A stretch of 64,000 nt of DNA from Aquipseudomonas guryensis (GCF_014164785.1 NZ_JACJFN010000001.1:1178001-1242000), one strand, 5' to 3'; shown: positions 44,804 to 54,866, numbered from the stretch's first letter. Made by a program: numbers and translations. Notes: generated by a model not told the origin, from the sequence alone.

Positions 44804-46324
44804 TCAGCCTGCTGAGCCGCCTGGTGCGGTTGCGTCGAACGCCCCTTCCAGCAGCTGGAAGTAGCGCAGCATGCTGCGCCGCGCCAGCCCCGGGTCGCCT
44901 GCCAGCAGGGCCTGGATGCGTTGCGTCTGACTATCGCGCAGCTTGTCCGCCAGGGCGGCCGGTAGTGGGTCGTGCTCGGCCATGGCGCCGAACACATGGG
45001 AAAACAGCGCGAGGGCGCGGTTGCCACTCAGCTCGGCAATGCACAGGTCGAGCTCGCGGGAGGAGGCCAGGTGCGTTGCAGGTATGGCTGCCTGCAGTTT
45101 TTGCAGGCGCGTGCGGCCCTGGTTATCCAGACGTTGCGCAGTCAGCCCGGCGGCAGCCAGCTGCAGGGTTTTCCACACCGAGTAGAAGTAGTGCCGCGGC
45201 AGCTGGTTGTGCCGCAGGTAATTCAGCGCCAGCTTGATGGTGTAGCTCGGGTCTGGGGTTTCCACGATCAGCCCGCCGCCCTGGCCACGCCGGCTGCGCA
45301 CGATGGCGTGCAGTTCCAGGGTGCGCACCGCCTCGCGCAGCACGGCTCGACTGACCTGATGGAGAGCCTGCAGATCCGGCTCGGCACCCAGGCGGGCGCC
45401 GGCACGCAAGCCGGAGTTGGCGATGCTGCGGGCGATGACCACCGCCAGGCGGTGGGCGGTTTTCTCGTAGACCTTGCGGATGGCGAAGTCCGGCGCCAGC
45501 TGCAAGCTGCTCATGTCGGAGGTCGGCCCCTTCTGCAGGCCGCCGCCAAGCTCGACGATCAGTTCGCGCAGCTGGCGCAGCGAGTCGCGTACGTTGTCCT
45601 GGGCGCGCTGGGCATCGCCGGCCACGATGCATTCGAGCAACTCCAGCTTGAGCTGGCGGCCCGTGCTGAAGACCTGCTCCAGCCTGGCGCGCACGTGCGC
45701 GCGTTGCGGCGTGCGGCCATTGATGGTGACGTAGCACAGCGCCACGTAGATCAGGCTGATGGCCGGGTTGGCGGCCACCTGGCAGATGAATTCGCGTACC
45801 TGGCCGTGCAGCTGCAGTTCTTCGTTGAAGCTGCACGGCGGCGTATCGCGCAGCAGGTCGATCAGTTGCCGCGCGCGGCCGATGTCGGCGTCGCTGATTT
45901 GTTCGGCAGCCTGACTGACGATCAGGCATTCGATCAGCTCACGGGCTTCGAACAGTTCGGCAAAGCTGACGTCGGTCAGTTCCAGATAGGTCGCTAGGGC
46001 CAGGGCGGCGGAGTCATTGGCGGGCTGGCGGACGATCAGGCCGCCACCGGCACCGCGGCGCATGCTTGCCACACCGTTGCGCTCCAGCTGGCGGATAGCC
46101 TCGCGCAGGGTGGCGCGGCTGATCCGGTAGCGTTCCATCAACTGGGCCTCGGAACCCAGCAGGCTGCCGACCGGCCAGCCGAGGGCGGCAATTTCCTGCT
46201 GCATGGCCTCGGCCACCAGCTCGGCGAGCTTGGCTTGGCGCCCACTGTGCTTCAGCGCGGCCCGGCGCAGGTCATGCACACGACTGGGTGCTGGGCTCGA
46301 ATCGGTAGCAACTGGAGTCAACAT
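44804..46324 (-). CDS. Double-length GntR/FCD-type transcriptional regulator
   Basis: The 506-residue product looks like two GntR regulators in one chain. A first winged helix (SEAQLMERYRISRATLREAI, then RRGAGGGLIV) is followed by an all-helical FCD-like domain to about 245. A second winged helix (HQVSRAVLREAVRTLELHAI, RRGQGGGLIV) starts near 285 and is followed by a second helical domain to the end. Normal GntR/FCD proteins are about 230-260 residues. It is divergent from the MFS gene at 46556, so it probably controls that gene and the DUF1302/DUF1329 genes. Ligand unknown. One chain carrying two DNA-binding units may bind as an intramolecular dimer. Confidence 0.87.
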   Translation of the reverse strand: MLTPVATDSSPAPSRVHDLRRAALKHSGRQAKLAELVAEAMQQEIAALGWPVGSLLGSEAQLMERYRISRATLREAIRQLERNGVASMRRGAGGGLIVRQPANDSAALALATYLELTDVSFAELFEARELIECLIVSQAAEQISDADIGRARQLIDLLRDTPPCSFNEELQLHGQVREFICQVAANPAISLIYVALCYVTINGRTPQRAHVRARLEQVFSTGRQLKLELLECIVAGDAQRAQDNVRDSLRQLRELIVELGGGLQKGPTSDMSSLQLAPDFAIRKVYEKTAHRLAVVIARSIANSGLRAGARLGAEPDLQALHQVSRAVLREAVRTLELHAIVRSRRGQGGGLIVETPDPSYTIKLALNYLRHNQLPRHYFYSVWKTLQLAAAGLTAQRLDNQGRTRLQKLQAAIPATHLASSRELDLCIAELSGNRALALFSHVFGAMAEHDPLPAALADKLRDSQTQRIQALLAGDPGLARRSMLRYFQLLEGAFDATAPGGSAG

Positions 46325-46555
46325 GTTTGTGCCTGATCCAGGAGAAAGGCGCCACAGTAGAGTTTTTTATTCGATTTTGTAAGCGCTTTGCCATTACTGG
46401 CGATGTGCCAGAGTCCGTCATTCGCGTGAGGGCATCACGCCAATTCAACTCACTGATAACACCTTAGGGCGATACTCATGCGCCTTTATATCGACCTAAG
46501 CTGCATGACACTCAACCCGATCCGCGCCGTGCTGTGGCGTCGAGGAAGCATGCCA

Positions 46556-47920
46556 ATGCCCAACAACAATAATGGCTACCCCTCCAGTTTGTCCGCCTGG
46601 ACCACTGTGGTCATCCTGATGGTGGCCTATGTGCTGTCCTTCATCGACCGGCAGATTCTCAACCTGCTGGTGGAGCCGATCCGCCGTGACCTGGTGATCA
46701 GCGACACGCAGATGAGCCTGCTGATGGGCCTGTCTTTCGCGCTGTTCTACACCATCTGTGGCATCCCCCTCGGGCGCCTGGCCGATACCCGCAGCCGCCG
46801 CGGTCTGATCGCCATCGGCGTGCTGTTCTGGAGTGCGGCCACGGCCGCCTGTGGCATGGCCAAGCTGTACTGGCAGTTCCTCATCTGTCGCATCGGCGTT
46901 GGTGTGGGCGAGGCGGCGCTGTCGCCGGCGGCCTATTCGCTGATTGCCGACAGCTTCCCGGCGGAGCGCCGGGCCACCGCTATCAGCGTCTATTCGATGG
47001 GCGTCTACCTCGGTTCCGGCATCGCCTTCCTGCTCGGCGGTCTGGTGATCCAGTTCGCCTCGGCCCAGGGTGACCTGGTGCTACCGGTGCTCGGCGAGGT
47101 ACGGCCGTGGCAGCTGATCTTCCTCATTCTCGGCGCTGCCGGTGTGCTGTTCACCCTGCTCATGCTCGCCGTGCGCGAGCCGGTGCGGCGTGGCGTGGGC
47201 GCCGGGGTGGCGGTGCCGCTGGCCGAGGTCGGCCGCTATATCCGCAGCAACCGGCGCACCGTGCTGTGCCACAACTTCGGCTTCGCCGGCCTGGCCTTCG
47301 CCGGTTACGGCAGTGCGGCCTGGATCCCGAGTTTCTTCATCCGCACCTACGGCTGGGATGCCGGCCAGGTGGGCATCGTCTACGGCAGCATCGTCGCCGT
47401 GTTCGGTTGCCTGGGTATCGTCTGTGGCGGGCGCCTGGCCGACCGGCTGGTCAAGCGCGGGCACAGCGACGCCAATATGCGCGTCGGCCTGATCGCCGCC
47501 CTCGGCGCGCTGCCGCTGGTGGTGCTGTTCCCGCTGATGGGCAATGCGCTGTGGGCTTCGATCCTGCTGGCACCAACGGTATTCTTCCTGAGCATGCCGT
47601 TTGGCGTGGCGCCGGCGGCGATCCAGGAAATCATGCCCAACTCGATGCGCGGCCAGGCCTCGGCCATCTACCTGTTCGTCATCACCCTGATCGGCCTGGG
47701 GATCGGGCCGACGGCGGTGGCGCTGGTGACCGACTTCGTCTTTGCCGATGACAAGGCGCTGCGCTACTCGCTGCTGATCGTCACCACGCTGGCGGTGCTG
47801 GCCTCGGTGGTGCTGCTGTGGATGAGCCTCAAGCCCTATCGCGAGAGCCTGCTGCGCCTGCAGCAGTGGGTGCCTGCACAGGCCGCCGACACTAGCCTGG
47901 CGCAGCCGAAGATCGCCTGA
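46556..47920 (+). CDS. MFS transporter (spinster-like)
   Basis: The 454-residue product has 12 membrane segments and MFS landmarks: SFIDRQILNLLVEPIRRDL, GIPLGRLADTRSRRGLI and RIGVGVGEAALSPAAYSLIA. This group transports organic anions or lipids; the substrate is not known. I chose ATG 46556 because GAGGAAG lies seven bases upstream; ATG 46550 and 46478 are in-frame alternatives. It is divergent from the double GntR regulator and precedes the DUF1302/DUF1329 pair, with a terminator between. Confidence 0.87.
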   Translation: MPNNNNGYPSSLSAWTTVVILMVAYVLSFIDRQILNLLVEPIRRDLVISDTQMSLLMGLSFALFYTICGIPLGRLADTRSRRGLIAIGVLFWSAATAACGMAKLYWQFLICRIGVGVGEAALSPAAYSLIADSFPAERRATAISVYSMGVYLGSGIAFLLGGLVIQFASAQGDLVLPVLGEVRPWQLIFLILGAAGVLFTLLMLAVREPVRRGVGAGVAVPLAEVGRYIRSNRRTVLCHNFGFAGLAFAGYGSAAWIPSFFIRTYGWDAGQVGIVYGSIVAVFGCLGIVCGGRLADRLVKRGHSDANMRVGLIAALGALPLVVLFPLMGNALWASILLAPTVFFLSMPFGVAPAAIQEIMPNSMRGQASAIYLFVITLIGLGIGPTAVALVTDFVFADDKALRYSLLIVTTLAVLASVVLLWMSLKPYRESLLRLQQWVPAQAADTSLAQPKIA

Positions 47921-47944
47921 TCGGCGATCCGTTTTCCGCTGCCG

Positions 47945-47971
47945 AAGCCCCGCCTTGTGCGGGGCTTTTTC
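47945..47971 (+). terminator. Terminator after the MFS gene
   Basis: AAGCCCCGC, loop CTTGT, GCGGGGCTTTTT. A clear rho-independent terminator 25 bases after the MFS stop. Confidence 0.92.
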
Positions 47972-48341
47972 TTGTTGATGCCCTCTGTAGTGCACTTATG
48001 AGCAGGCTTTAGTGGACGCGGATTGATCCGCGCTAAACAGGCCGCTCAGCGCTGCTCCTGATCGCGAATGAATGCGCGCCCACAAAAGCCTGAAGGCCGC
48101 AACCGCATGCGCTCGGGCATGGTCCTGGTGCACCCGTTGGTGCCGCGCGGCGGATGACCACTCATACCCGCCGCGCCTGCCTGATGGCCGATTATTCATC
48201 GCCGTGTTGATGGCTGGCGGGCCCGCCAAATGCCGCCATTCATCCTTTCGAGCGACAGTGCGAATCCCACCTTGGAGCGCTTATCCGACTGTCATCCCAT
48301 CAGTAGCGTGCAGGCAGTTCCAACCCACATCGGAGAGCCGC
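47972..48341. other. Non-coding region before the DUF1302 gene
   Basis: About 370 bases without a convincing gene. It contains an imperfect palindrome TTTAGTGGACGCGGATTGAT and CCGCGCTAAAC near 48008-48037 that looks like a worn REP-like element. The upstream extension of the DUF1302 frame through this stretch is not protein-like. CGGAGAG lies just before the DUF1302 start. A promoter for the DUF1302/DUF1329 genes should be here but I cannot name its boxes. Confidence 0.5.
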
Positions 48342-50165
48342 ATGACAACAACAAAAAGGCCCGGAATCTTCCAGCCACGCACTTTGGCCGTCGCCATCGC
48401 CCTGGGCCTCGCTGCCCCGGCACATGCCGTCACGTTCAACATCGGTGAGATCGAAGGCCAGTTCGACTCGGCCCTTTCGGTCGGCGCCAGCTGGTCGATG
48501 GACTCGCCGGACCAGAAGCTGATCGGTTCCGCCAACGGCGGCAGCGGCTTCACCCAGACCGGCGACGATGGTCGGCTGAACTTCAAGAAGGGCGAGACCT
48601 TCTCGAAGATCTTCAAGGGCATCCACGACCTCGAACTGCAGTACGGCGACAGCGGCGTATTCGTGCGTGGCAAGTACTGGTACGACTTCGAATTGAAGGA
48701 CGAGCAGCGCCTGTTCAAGGACATCGACGACCACAACCGCAAGGAAGGCGCGCAGTCGTCCGGGGCGCAGATCCTCGACGCGTTCTTCTACCACAACTAC
48801 AACCTGGCCGAGCTGCCGGGTACCTTCCGCGTGGGCAAGCAGGTGGTCAGTTGGGGCGAGAGCACCTTCATCGGCAACAGCATCAACTCAATCAACCCGA
48901 TCGATGCTGCCGCCTTCCGCCGCCCCGGCGCGGAAATCAAGGAAGGCCTGATCCCGGTCAACATGCTCTACCTGTCGCAGAGCCTGACCGACCAGCTCAG
49001 CGTCGAAGGTTTCTACCAGCTGGAGTGGGACCAGACGGTGGCCGACAACTGCGGCACCTTCTTCTCGTCCAGTGACGTAGCGGCCGACGGCTGTGCCGAC
49101 AACTACAACATCCTCGGTGCCGACTCGGTCGCGACCCTGCTGGGGCTGCAGTCGACCCTCGCCAGCCTGGGCGTGACGGTCGAGCCGGAAGGCCTGCTGG
49201 TAGCGCGCGGCGGTGACCGCGATGCCCGCGACTCCGGCCAGTGGGGCCTGGCCCTGCGCTGGCTGGGCGATGAAACCGAGTACGGCGCCTACGCGCTCAA
49301 CTACCACAGCCGCACTCCCAGCGCCGGCTTCACCACCGCCAGCTCGGCGCAGATCCTTAACGCGTTCTCGGTTGCCGGCGGCGCGCTGGCCCAGCCGATT
49401 TTGCTGGGTAACGGCGAGTACTTCCTGGAGTACCCGGAAGATATCCGCCTGTACGGTTTGAGCTTCTCCACCACCTTGCCCACCGGCACCGCCTGGGCTG
49501 GCGAGATCAGCTACCGGCCGAACATGCCGCTGAGCATCAACGGCACCGACATGACCGGCAAGCTGGCCACCGTACCGGCCGGCGCATTCGCCGGAGCCGG
49601 TGGTGGCGCGACCGGGGTGGCGGCGGCCATGGCCCAGGGCGACCAGTACATCAAGGGCTACAACCGCAAGGAAGTGACCCAGCTGCAGACCAGCTTCACC
49701 CACTTCTTCGACCAGGTGATGGGCGCCGACCGCCTGACCCTGGTCGGTGAAGTCGGCCTGACCGCCATCGGTGGCCTGGAGAGCCGCGATGAAGTGGCCT
49801 ATGGCCGCGACTCGATCTACGGCTCGCCGCACGGCACCGCCGCCTCCAACCTGGAGGCACTGGACGCATACGGCACCCACGGCTTCTACACCAACAACTC
49901 CTGGGGCTATCGCGCCCGGGCGATCTGGGACTACAGCAACGTGTTCGCCGGGGTCAACCTCAAGCCCAACCTGTCCTGGTCGCATGACGTCGACGGCTAC
50001 GGCCCGGTGTTCAACGAAGGCGCCAAGGCGGTCAGCGTCGGCCTGGATGCCGAGTACCGCAACACCTACAGCGCCAGTCTGTCGTACACCGACTTTTTCG
50101 ACGGTGATTACAACGTCGCCACCGACCGCGACTTCCTCGCCCTCAGCTTCGGCGTGAACTTCTAA
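48342..50165 (+). CDS. DUF1302-domain outer-membrane/envelope protein
   Basis: The 607-residue product has a signal peptide ending near AAPAHA and then FNIGEIEGQFDSALSVGASW, typical of DUF1302. Repeated aromatic/polar strands and a final strand ending in LALSFGVNF suggest a beta-barrel in the outer membrane. DUF1302 genes regularly stand next to DUF1329 genes, as here, with 18 bases between. Their exact role is not settled; lipid or hydrophobic substrate handling at the envelope has been proposed. The usual RND exporter genes of such clusters are not in this window. Confidence 0.87.
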   Translation: MTTTKRPGIFQPRTLAVAIALGLAAPAHAVTFNIGEIEGQFDSALSVGASWSMDSPDQKLIGSANGGSGFTQTGDDGRLNFKKGETFSKIFKGIHDLELQYGDSGVFVRGKYWYDFELKDEQRLFKDIDDHNRKEGAQSSGAQILDAFFYHNYNLAELPGTFRVGKQVVSWGESTFIGNSINSINPIDAAAFRRPGAEIKEGLIPVNMLYLSQSLTDQLSVEGFYQLEWDQTVADNCGTFFSSSDVAADGCADNYNILGADSVATLLGLQSTLASLGVTVEPEGLLVARGGDRDARDSGQWGLALRWLGDETEYGAYALNYHSRTPSAGFTTASSAQILNAFSVAGGALAQPILLGNGEYFLEYPEDIRLYGLSFSTTLPTGTAWAGEISYRPNMPLSINGTDMTGKLATVPAGAFAGAGGGATGVAAAMAQGDQYIKGYNRKEVTQLQTSFTHFFDQVMGADRLTLVGEVGLTAIGGLESRDEVAYGRDSIYGSPHGTAASNLEALDAYGTHGFYTNNSWGYRARAIWDYSNVFAGVNLKPNLSWSHDVDGYGPVFNEGAKAVSVGLDAEYRNTYSASLSYTDFFDGDYNVATDRDFLALSFGVNF

Positions 50166-50183
50166 GACGGGATCCTGCACATC

Positions 50184-51551
50184 ATGAAAACAACCATGCA
50201 CCTGATCTCCACCCTGACCCTGTCCCTGCTGGCGGGCAGCGTCCTGGCGGCGGTTTCCCCCGAGCAAGCGGCCAAGCTCGGCAGCAGCCTGACCCCGCTG
50301 GGCGCCGAGCGCGCCGGCAACGCCGACGGCAGCATTCCCGAGTGGAACGGCGGCCTGGCCAAGAATGCGGCGGCCGTGGATGGTCGCGGCTTTCTCGGCG
50401 ACCCCTTCGCTGGCGAGCAGCCGCTGTTCACCATTACCGCGCAGAACCTGGAGCAGTACCAGGGCAAGCTCAGCGAAGGTCAGCTGGCGATGTTCAAACG
50501 CTACCCGGACAGCTACAAGATGCTGGTCTATCCGACCCATCGCACGGCCGCCGTGCCGGATGAGGTGAATGCAGCGGCCAAGCGCAGCGCGCTGAATACC
50601 GAGCTGGTGGAGGGTGGCAACGGCCTGAAGAATTTCGCCGACAGCCGCTACTACGCCTTCCCGATTCCGCAGAATGGCCTGGAAGTGGTGTGGAATCACA
50701 TCACCCGCTACCGCGGTGGCAACCTGCGCCGCAGCATCGTCCAGGCCACTCCGCAGACCAATGGCGACTTCACCCTGGTGCACTTCGAGGACGAAGTGGC
50801 GATGCCGACGATGATGCCCGGCCTCGATCCGGACAAGGCGGCCAATGCCCTGCTGTTCTTCAAGCAGCGCGTCACCGCGCCGTCGCGCCTGGCCGGCAAC
50901 GTGCTGCTGGTGCACGACTCGCTCGACCAGATCCGCGAGCCGCGCATGGCCTGGGTCTACAACGCCGGCCAGCGCCGCGTGCGCCGTGCCCCGCAGGTGG
51001 CCTATGACGGCCCGGGTACCGCCGCCGACGGCCTGCGCACCTCGGACAACTTCGACATGTACAACGGTGCCCCCAACCGTTACGACTGGAAGCTGGTGGG
51101 CAAGCGCGAGCTGTACATCCCCTACAACAACTTCAAGCTGGCCTCACCCGAGGTGAAGTACGCCGACATCCTCCAGGCCGGGCATACCAACCAGGAGCTG
51201 GCGCGCTACGAGCTGCACCGGGTCTGGGAAGTCGAGGCCACGCTGAAGGCCGGCGAGCGCAATATCTACGCCAAGCGCCGCTTCTTCATCGACGAAGACA
51301 CCTGGCAGATTGCCGTCTCCGAGCACTACGACGGACGCGGCCAGCTGTGGCGTGTCGGCCAGGCCATGCTCATGCAGCAGTTCGAGGTGCAGGCGCCGGT
51401 GTATGCCTTCGAGGCCCTGTATGACGTGATCGTCGGCCGTTACCTGGCCATCGGCATGGCCAACGAAGAGAAACGCTCGATCCAGTACGGCACTGCCGCC
51501 GCGGCCATCGACTTCACCCCGGCCGCCCTGCGCAACGCCGGCGTGCGCTGA
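50184..51551 (+). CDS. DUF1329-domain periplasmic protein
   Basis: The 455-residue product has a signal peptide (LISTLTLSLLAGSVLAAV) and the DUF1329 features AAKLGSSLTPLGAERAGNAD, IPEWNGGL, VYNAGQRRVRRAPQVAYDG and YNGAPNRYDWKLVGKRELYI. The fold is related to lipoprotein carriers (LolA/LolB-like). It forms an operon with DUF1302. A terminator follows at 51577. The partner suggests that the two proteins pass a hydrophobic molecule across the periplasm, which is inference. Confidence 0.88.
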   Translation: MKTTMHLISTLTLSLLAGSVLAAVSPEQAAKLGSSLTPLGAERAGNADGSIPEWNGGLAKNAAAVDGRGFLGDPFAGEQPLFTITAQNLEQYQGKLSEGQLAMFKRYPDSYKMLVYPTHRTAAVPDEVNAAAKRSALNTELVEGGNGLKNFADSRYYAFPIPQNGLEVVWNHITRYRGGNLRRSIVQATPQTNGDFTLVHFEDEVAMPTMMPGLDPDKAANALLFFKQRVTAPSRLAGNVLLVHDSLDQIREPRMAWVYNAGQRRVRRAPQVAYDGPGTAADGLRTSDNFDMYNGAPNRYDWKLVGKRELYIPYNNFKLASPEVKYADILQAGHTNQELARYELHRVWEVEATLKAGERNIYAKRRFFIDEDTWQIAVSEHYDGRGQLWRVGQAMLMQQFEVQAPVYAFEALYDVIVGRYLAIGMANEEKRSIQYGTAAAAIDFTPAALRNAGVR

Positions 51552-51576
51552 GTTCCAGCGCCACGTTGCTCTCTTG

Positions 51577-51602
51577 AGGCGACCCCTGTGGTCGCCTTTT
51601 TT
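51577..51602 (+). terminator. Terminator after the DUF1329 gene
   Basis: AGGCGACC, loop CCTGT, GGTCGCCTTTTTT. It ends the DUF1302-DUF1329 unit. Confidence 0.92.
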
Positions 51603-51687
51603 ATCGGCTTGTCCCGAGAGCCAATGGATCTTGGTTAAGATCGACCCTAGCCCGCCGAACAATCATAAGAAAGTCGAGGCCAGTCCC

Positions 51688-54300
51688 ATGCCCCACAAGG
51701 TCCGTGCCCTGCATGTCGCGCCCCGGCCTGCACTGCTCGATGTCGTCCTGCCGCGCCTGCCGGCGGCCCATCTGGCGCGCCCGCGGCTGGCCCAGGCGCT
51801 GCTGGCCAGCGATTGCCGGCTGACCCTGCTGTGCGCCCCGGCCGGCTTCGGCAAGAGCGTGCTGTTCAACGAATGCGTGCGCCAGTTGCCCAGCGGCACG
51901 CGCCTGGTCTGGCTCGATCTGCTCGGCCATGCCCTGAGCCCTGCTGAACTGCTCGGCCGCCTGGCTGCCGCCCTGCACCTAATTCCCGGCGAAGGCGCGG
52001 CGGATGTCGAGCTGGGCAGCCTGCTCAGTCGCGTCGAACAGCCGCTGTGGATCGTCCTCGACGACTACCCCCGACAGCCCTGTGCCGAGCTGGACGCCTG
52101 TCTCGATCGCCTGCTGGAGCGCGCCCCGCACACTCTGCGCTGGTGGATCAACGGCCGTCGCCGCCCAGCCTGGAACCTGCCGCGTCTGCTGCTGCAGGGC
52201 GATCTGCTGGAGCTAGACGGCCAGGCCCTGGCGCTGCGCGAAGAGGAGCTGCACGGCCTGCTGCAGCAACGCCAGCTGGCGCTGCCCGGCGAACTCAGCC
52301 AACAACTGCTGCACAACAGCGAAGGCTGGCTGGCCGGTGTCTGCCTGCTGCTGATCCAGGGCACGGCGCAGAACCTGCCCGAGCGCCTCGCTGCGGGTAG
52401 CGCGTTGCTGCAGGAATACATCGAGCGCGAAGTGCTCAACGGCCTGCCCGAGGCACTCAAGCGTGCGTTGCTGGTGCTGGCGCATATCCCGCGTTTTTCC
52501 GCCGAACTTTGCGCGCACCTGCTTGACGGTGAGGACGCCGCCGGGCTGCTCGCCGAGCTGCACCAGCGCCAGTTGTTCCTCCACGGCCTGGACAGCTGCG
52601 GCGAGTGGTTTCGCCTGTGGCGGCCGCTGGCGGCCATGCTCCGGCGCCATAGCCCGGTGCCGCTGCAGGCGCATGTACGGGCCTGCCAGTGGTTTGCCGC
52701 CCGTGGCGATGTGCGTGCAGCGGTGGAACATGCGCTGTGGGCCGAACAGCCCGAGGTGGCGGCCAACTTCCTCCAGCAATACGGCCAGGAGCAACTGCTG
52801 ATCGGCCAGAGCGTCGCCCAGTTCCTGCACTGGCGCGACGAGCTGCCGGCCAGCCTGTTTGCCAGCACGCCACGCCTGATCACCCTGCAGGCCTGGGCCC
52901 TGATCATCTGTGCCCGCCTCGACGAGGTAGATGGCTGCCTGGCCCAGCTGGCGCGCTTCCTGCCGCAGCCCGATGCTCATCGCCAGCAGCAGTGGCTGGC
53001 CCAGTACCAGGCCATCCAGGGCGTGCTGCAACGCCAACGCGGCCTGCGCAGCGCCCGTGAACATTGCCTGCAGGCGTTGGCGGTATTGGCGCCGACGGCC
53101 TGGTCGCAGCATGTGCTGTGCTACCAGGCGCTGTCCCAGCAGGCCATGGCCGAGAACGATCTGCCAGCGGCCCAGCAGTACAGCCAGGAAGGCCTGCGCC
53201 TGGCCCGCGAGCAGGGCAGCGTGCTGTTCGAAGCGCTGCTCAGCGTCGACCGCATCCATCTGCTGGGCCTGCTCGGCGAGGGCGAGCGCGCCAGCGAACA
53301 GGTCGAGCAATCGCTGCAGCACCTGCAGCAGGCGGGCTTGCAGGGCCCGGTGCTGGCGCGCCTGCTGTTGCTGCGCGGCAGCCTGCTGGCCGGCCAGGGC
53401 GCCCGCCAGCAGGCCGAGGCCGCCTATGCCGCCGGCCTGCGCGAAGCCGAGGACTGCACCGACGCCTATGTCCTGTTTGCCTACCAGGGCCTGGCTCTGC
53501 TGGCCGCCGAGCGGGGTGACTTCATCCGCGCGCAGCAACTGCTGCGCAAGGCCGAGCGGCAGATGCAGTGGCAGCATGTGCCGGCGGTACGCTATCGCGG
53601 CGTGCTGCAGATGGTGGCGGGGCAGTTGAGCCTGTTGCAGAGCGATGCCGAGCAGGCCCGTGAGCACTTCCTGCAGGTCCAGCAACGCCTGCAGGCCGAC
53701 GATCTGCTGGCACCTTCCGGCTTTTACGACCTGCCGCTGCGCAGTCGCCTGGCCCTGGCCCAGGCCGAGCTGGCGCTGGGCCGGCCGCTGGAGGCCATCG
53801 CCGCCTTGCGCAGTCTGCTCCAGGACAGCCAGCAGCAGGGCCATCGCAGCCTGGTTTGCGAATGCCGCTGCAGCCTGGTCGAAGCCCTGCTCCAGGCCGG
53901 GCAGGACGCGGCCGCCCAGCTCGAAGCCCAGTCCGCCCTGCAGGATGTCGAGCGCCAGCAGTTGCTGCGCCCGCTGCAGGCCTTGCATGTCCGGCAAACG
54001 GTCTGGTTGCTGCGTAACCTGCCGGTGCTGGCCGAGCCGCACTGGCAGGCCAGGCTGCACCCCGAGGGCACGCAGGCGTCTGCGCGGGCAGTGGAAACCA
54101 GCGAATCCCTGCTCAGCAAACGCGAGGAAGCGGTGCTCGGCCTGATCGCTCAGGGCTGCTCCAACCAGCAGATCGCCGAGCAGCTGTACATCTCCCTGCA
54201 CACGGTGAAAACCCATGCGCGGCGGATCAACGTCAAACTTGGTGTCGAGCGCCGCACCCAGGCGGTGGCGCGGGCCAAGGCGCTGGGCTGGATGGCCTAG
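51688..54300 (+). CDS. MalT-like LuxR-family ATP-dependent regulator
   Basis: The 870-residue product has a P-loop CAPAGFGKS near residue 50, an STAND-type ATPase region (WIVLDDYP, EGWLAGVCLLLIQG), a long tetratricopeptide-like helical region (about 380-780), and a C-terminal LuxR helix-turn-helix (LSKREEAVLGLIAQGCSNQQ, then IAEQLYISLHTVKTHARRIN). MalT-type proteins bind DNA as oligomers after binding an inducer and ATP. The ATG at 51688 was chosen; the frame is open to 51574, but that part covers the terminator. It could regulate the DUF1302/DUF1329 genes, the two large genes downstream, or both. Confidence 0.9.
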   Translation: MPHKVRALHVAPRPALLDVVLPRLPAAHLARPRLAQALLASDCRLTLLCAPAGFGKSVLFNECVRQLPSGTRLVWLDLLGHALSPAELLGRLAAALHLIPGEGAADVELGSLLSRVEQPLWIVLDDYPRQPCAELDACLDRLLERAPHTLRWWINGRRRPAWNLPRLLLQGDLLELDGQALALREEELHGLLQQRQLALPGELSQQLLHNSEGWLAGVCLLLIQGTAQNLPERLAAGSALLQEYIEREVLNGLPEALKRALLVLAHIPRFSAELCAHLLDGEDAAGLLAELHQRQLFLHGLDSCGEWFRLWRPLAAMLRRHSPVPLQAHVRACQWFAARGDVRAAVEHALWAEQPEVAANFLQQYGQEQLLIGQSVAQFLHWRDELPASLFASTPRLITLQAWALIICARLDEVDGCLAQLARFLPQPDAHRQQQWLAQYQAIQGVLQRQRGLRSAREHCLQALAVLAPTAWSQHVLCYQALSQQAMAENDLPAAQQYSQEGLRLAREQGSVLFEALLSVDRIHLLGLLGEGERASEQVEQSLQHLQQAGLQGPVLARLLLLRGSLLAGQGARQQAEAAYAAGLREAEDCTDAYVLFAYQGLALLAAERGDFIRAQQLLRKAERQMQWQHVPAVRYRGVLQMVAGQLSLLQSDAEQAREHFLQVQQRLQADDLLAPSGFYDLPLRSRLALAQAELALGRPLEAIAALRSLLQDSQQQGHRSLVCECRCSLVEALLQAGQDAAAQLEAQSALQDVERQQLLRPLQALHVRQTVWLLRNLPVLAEPHWQARLHPEGTQASARAVETSESLLSKREEAVLGLIAQGCSNQQIAEQLYISLHTVKTHARRINVKLGVERRTQAVARAKALGWMA

Positions 54301-54866
54301 GGGCGAAACCAAACGCTTCTAACAAGCTTGGCGTTATCGTCAATCCGTCTAGCGATTCAGGGGTGGGCTTGCAGGCCAGGCGGGTCGCCACCTGCAGCCG
54401 CCAGGCCGCTGTTCAGGGGGCGCTTGAGGCTGGTGCCGCAGCACGTTTTGGCAGAGCTGCAATGCCCGTTGCAGAGCGGCTGGCTGAAAATACAAGGCGC
54501 TTATCCGGGTATATCCGTCTGCAGCGCAGCAGGCTTGACGCTGCGCTTCTTTCAACTAAACCGATGTACTACGGCGCTCCAGGGGACTGGCAGTCGCTCA
54601 CTCGACTCAAGCGGCAGCCGCCACGGGATGCCAGGGTCGGGGTACAAGGAGTTTGCTGGGTGAAAGGACGCCATATTTCCGCATTACCTGTCTAGGTTCG
54701 ATCTGCCCCTTCATCTGCCGTTGCATCTGTCACTGAGCCTGCGTGTCATCGCGGGTCGCCGTTGTGCACCTCCTTGTCTGGTTTGCGCCCTGGTCACTGC
54801 CAGAGCTGCATGCGCCCAGTTGGCTATCTGCGCTGGGCGCCCACACATCTGCTAGGAGGTTATGCA
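54301..54866. other. Non-coding region between the LuxR gene and the large two-gene unit
   Basis: This 566-base stretch has only short frames (up to about 110 codons) with no family features. GCTT-CTAAC-AAGC at about 54315-54327 is a small hairpin without a T-run. An ideal AGGAGG lies at 54854-54859, seven bases before the start of the next gene. A promoter for the downstream pair is probably here, but I see no clear boxes. Confidence 0.55.

Noticed and set aside
48888..50915. Minus-strand open frame of 675 codons over DUF1302 and DUF1329
   Set aside because: No domain features and spans two well-supported genes in antisense.
52213..54312. Minus-strand open frame of 699 codons over the LuxR gene
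   Set aside because: Gln/Leu-rich antisense shadow; the plus-strand product has P-loop and LuxR motifs.
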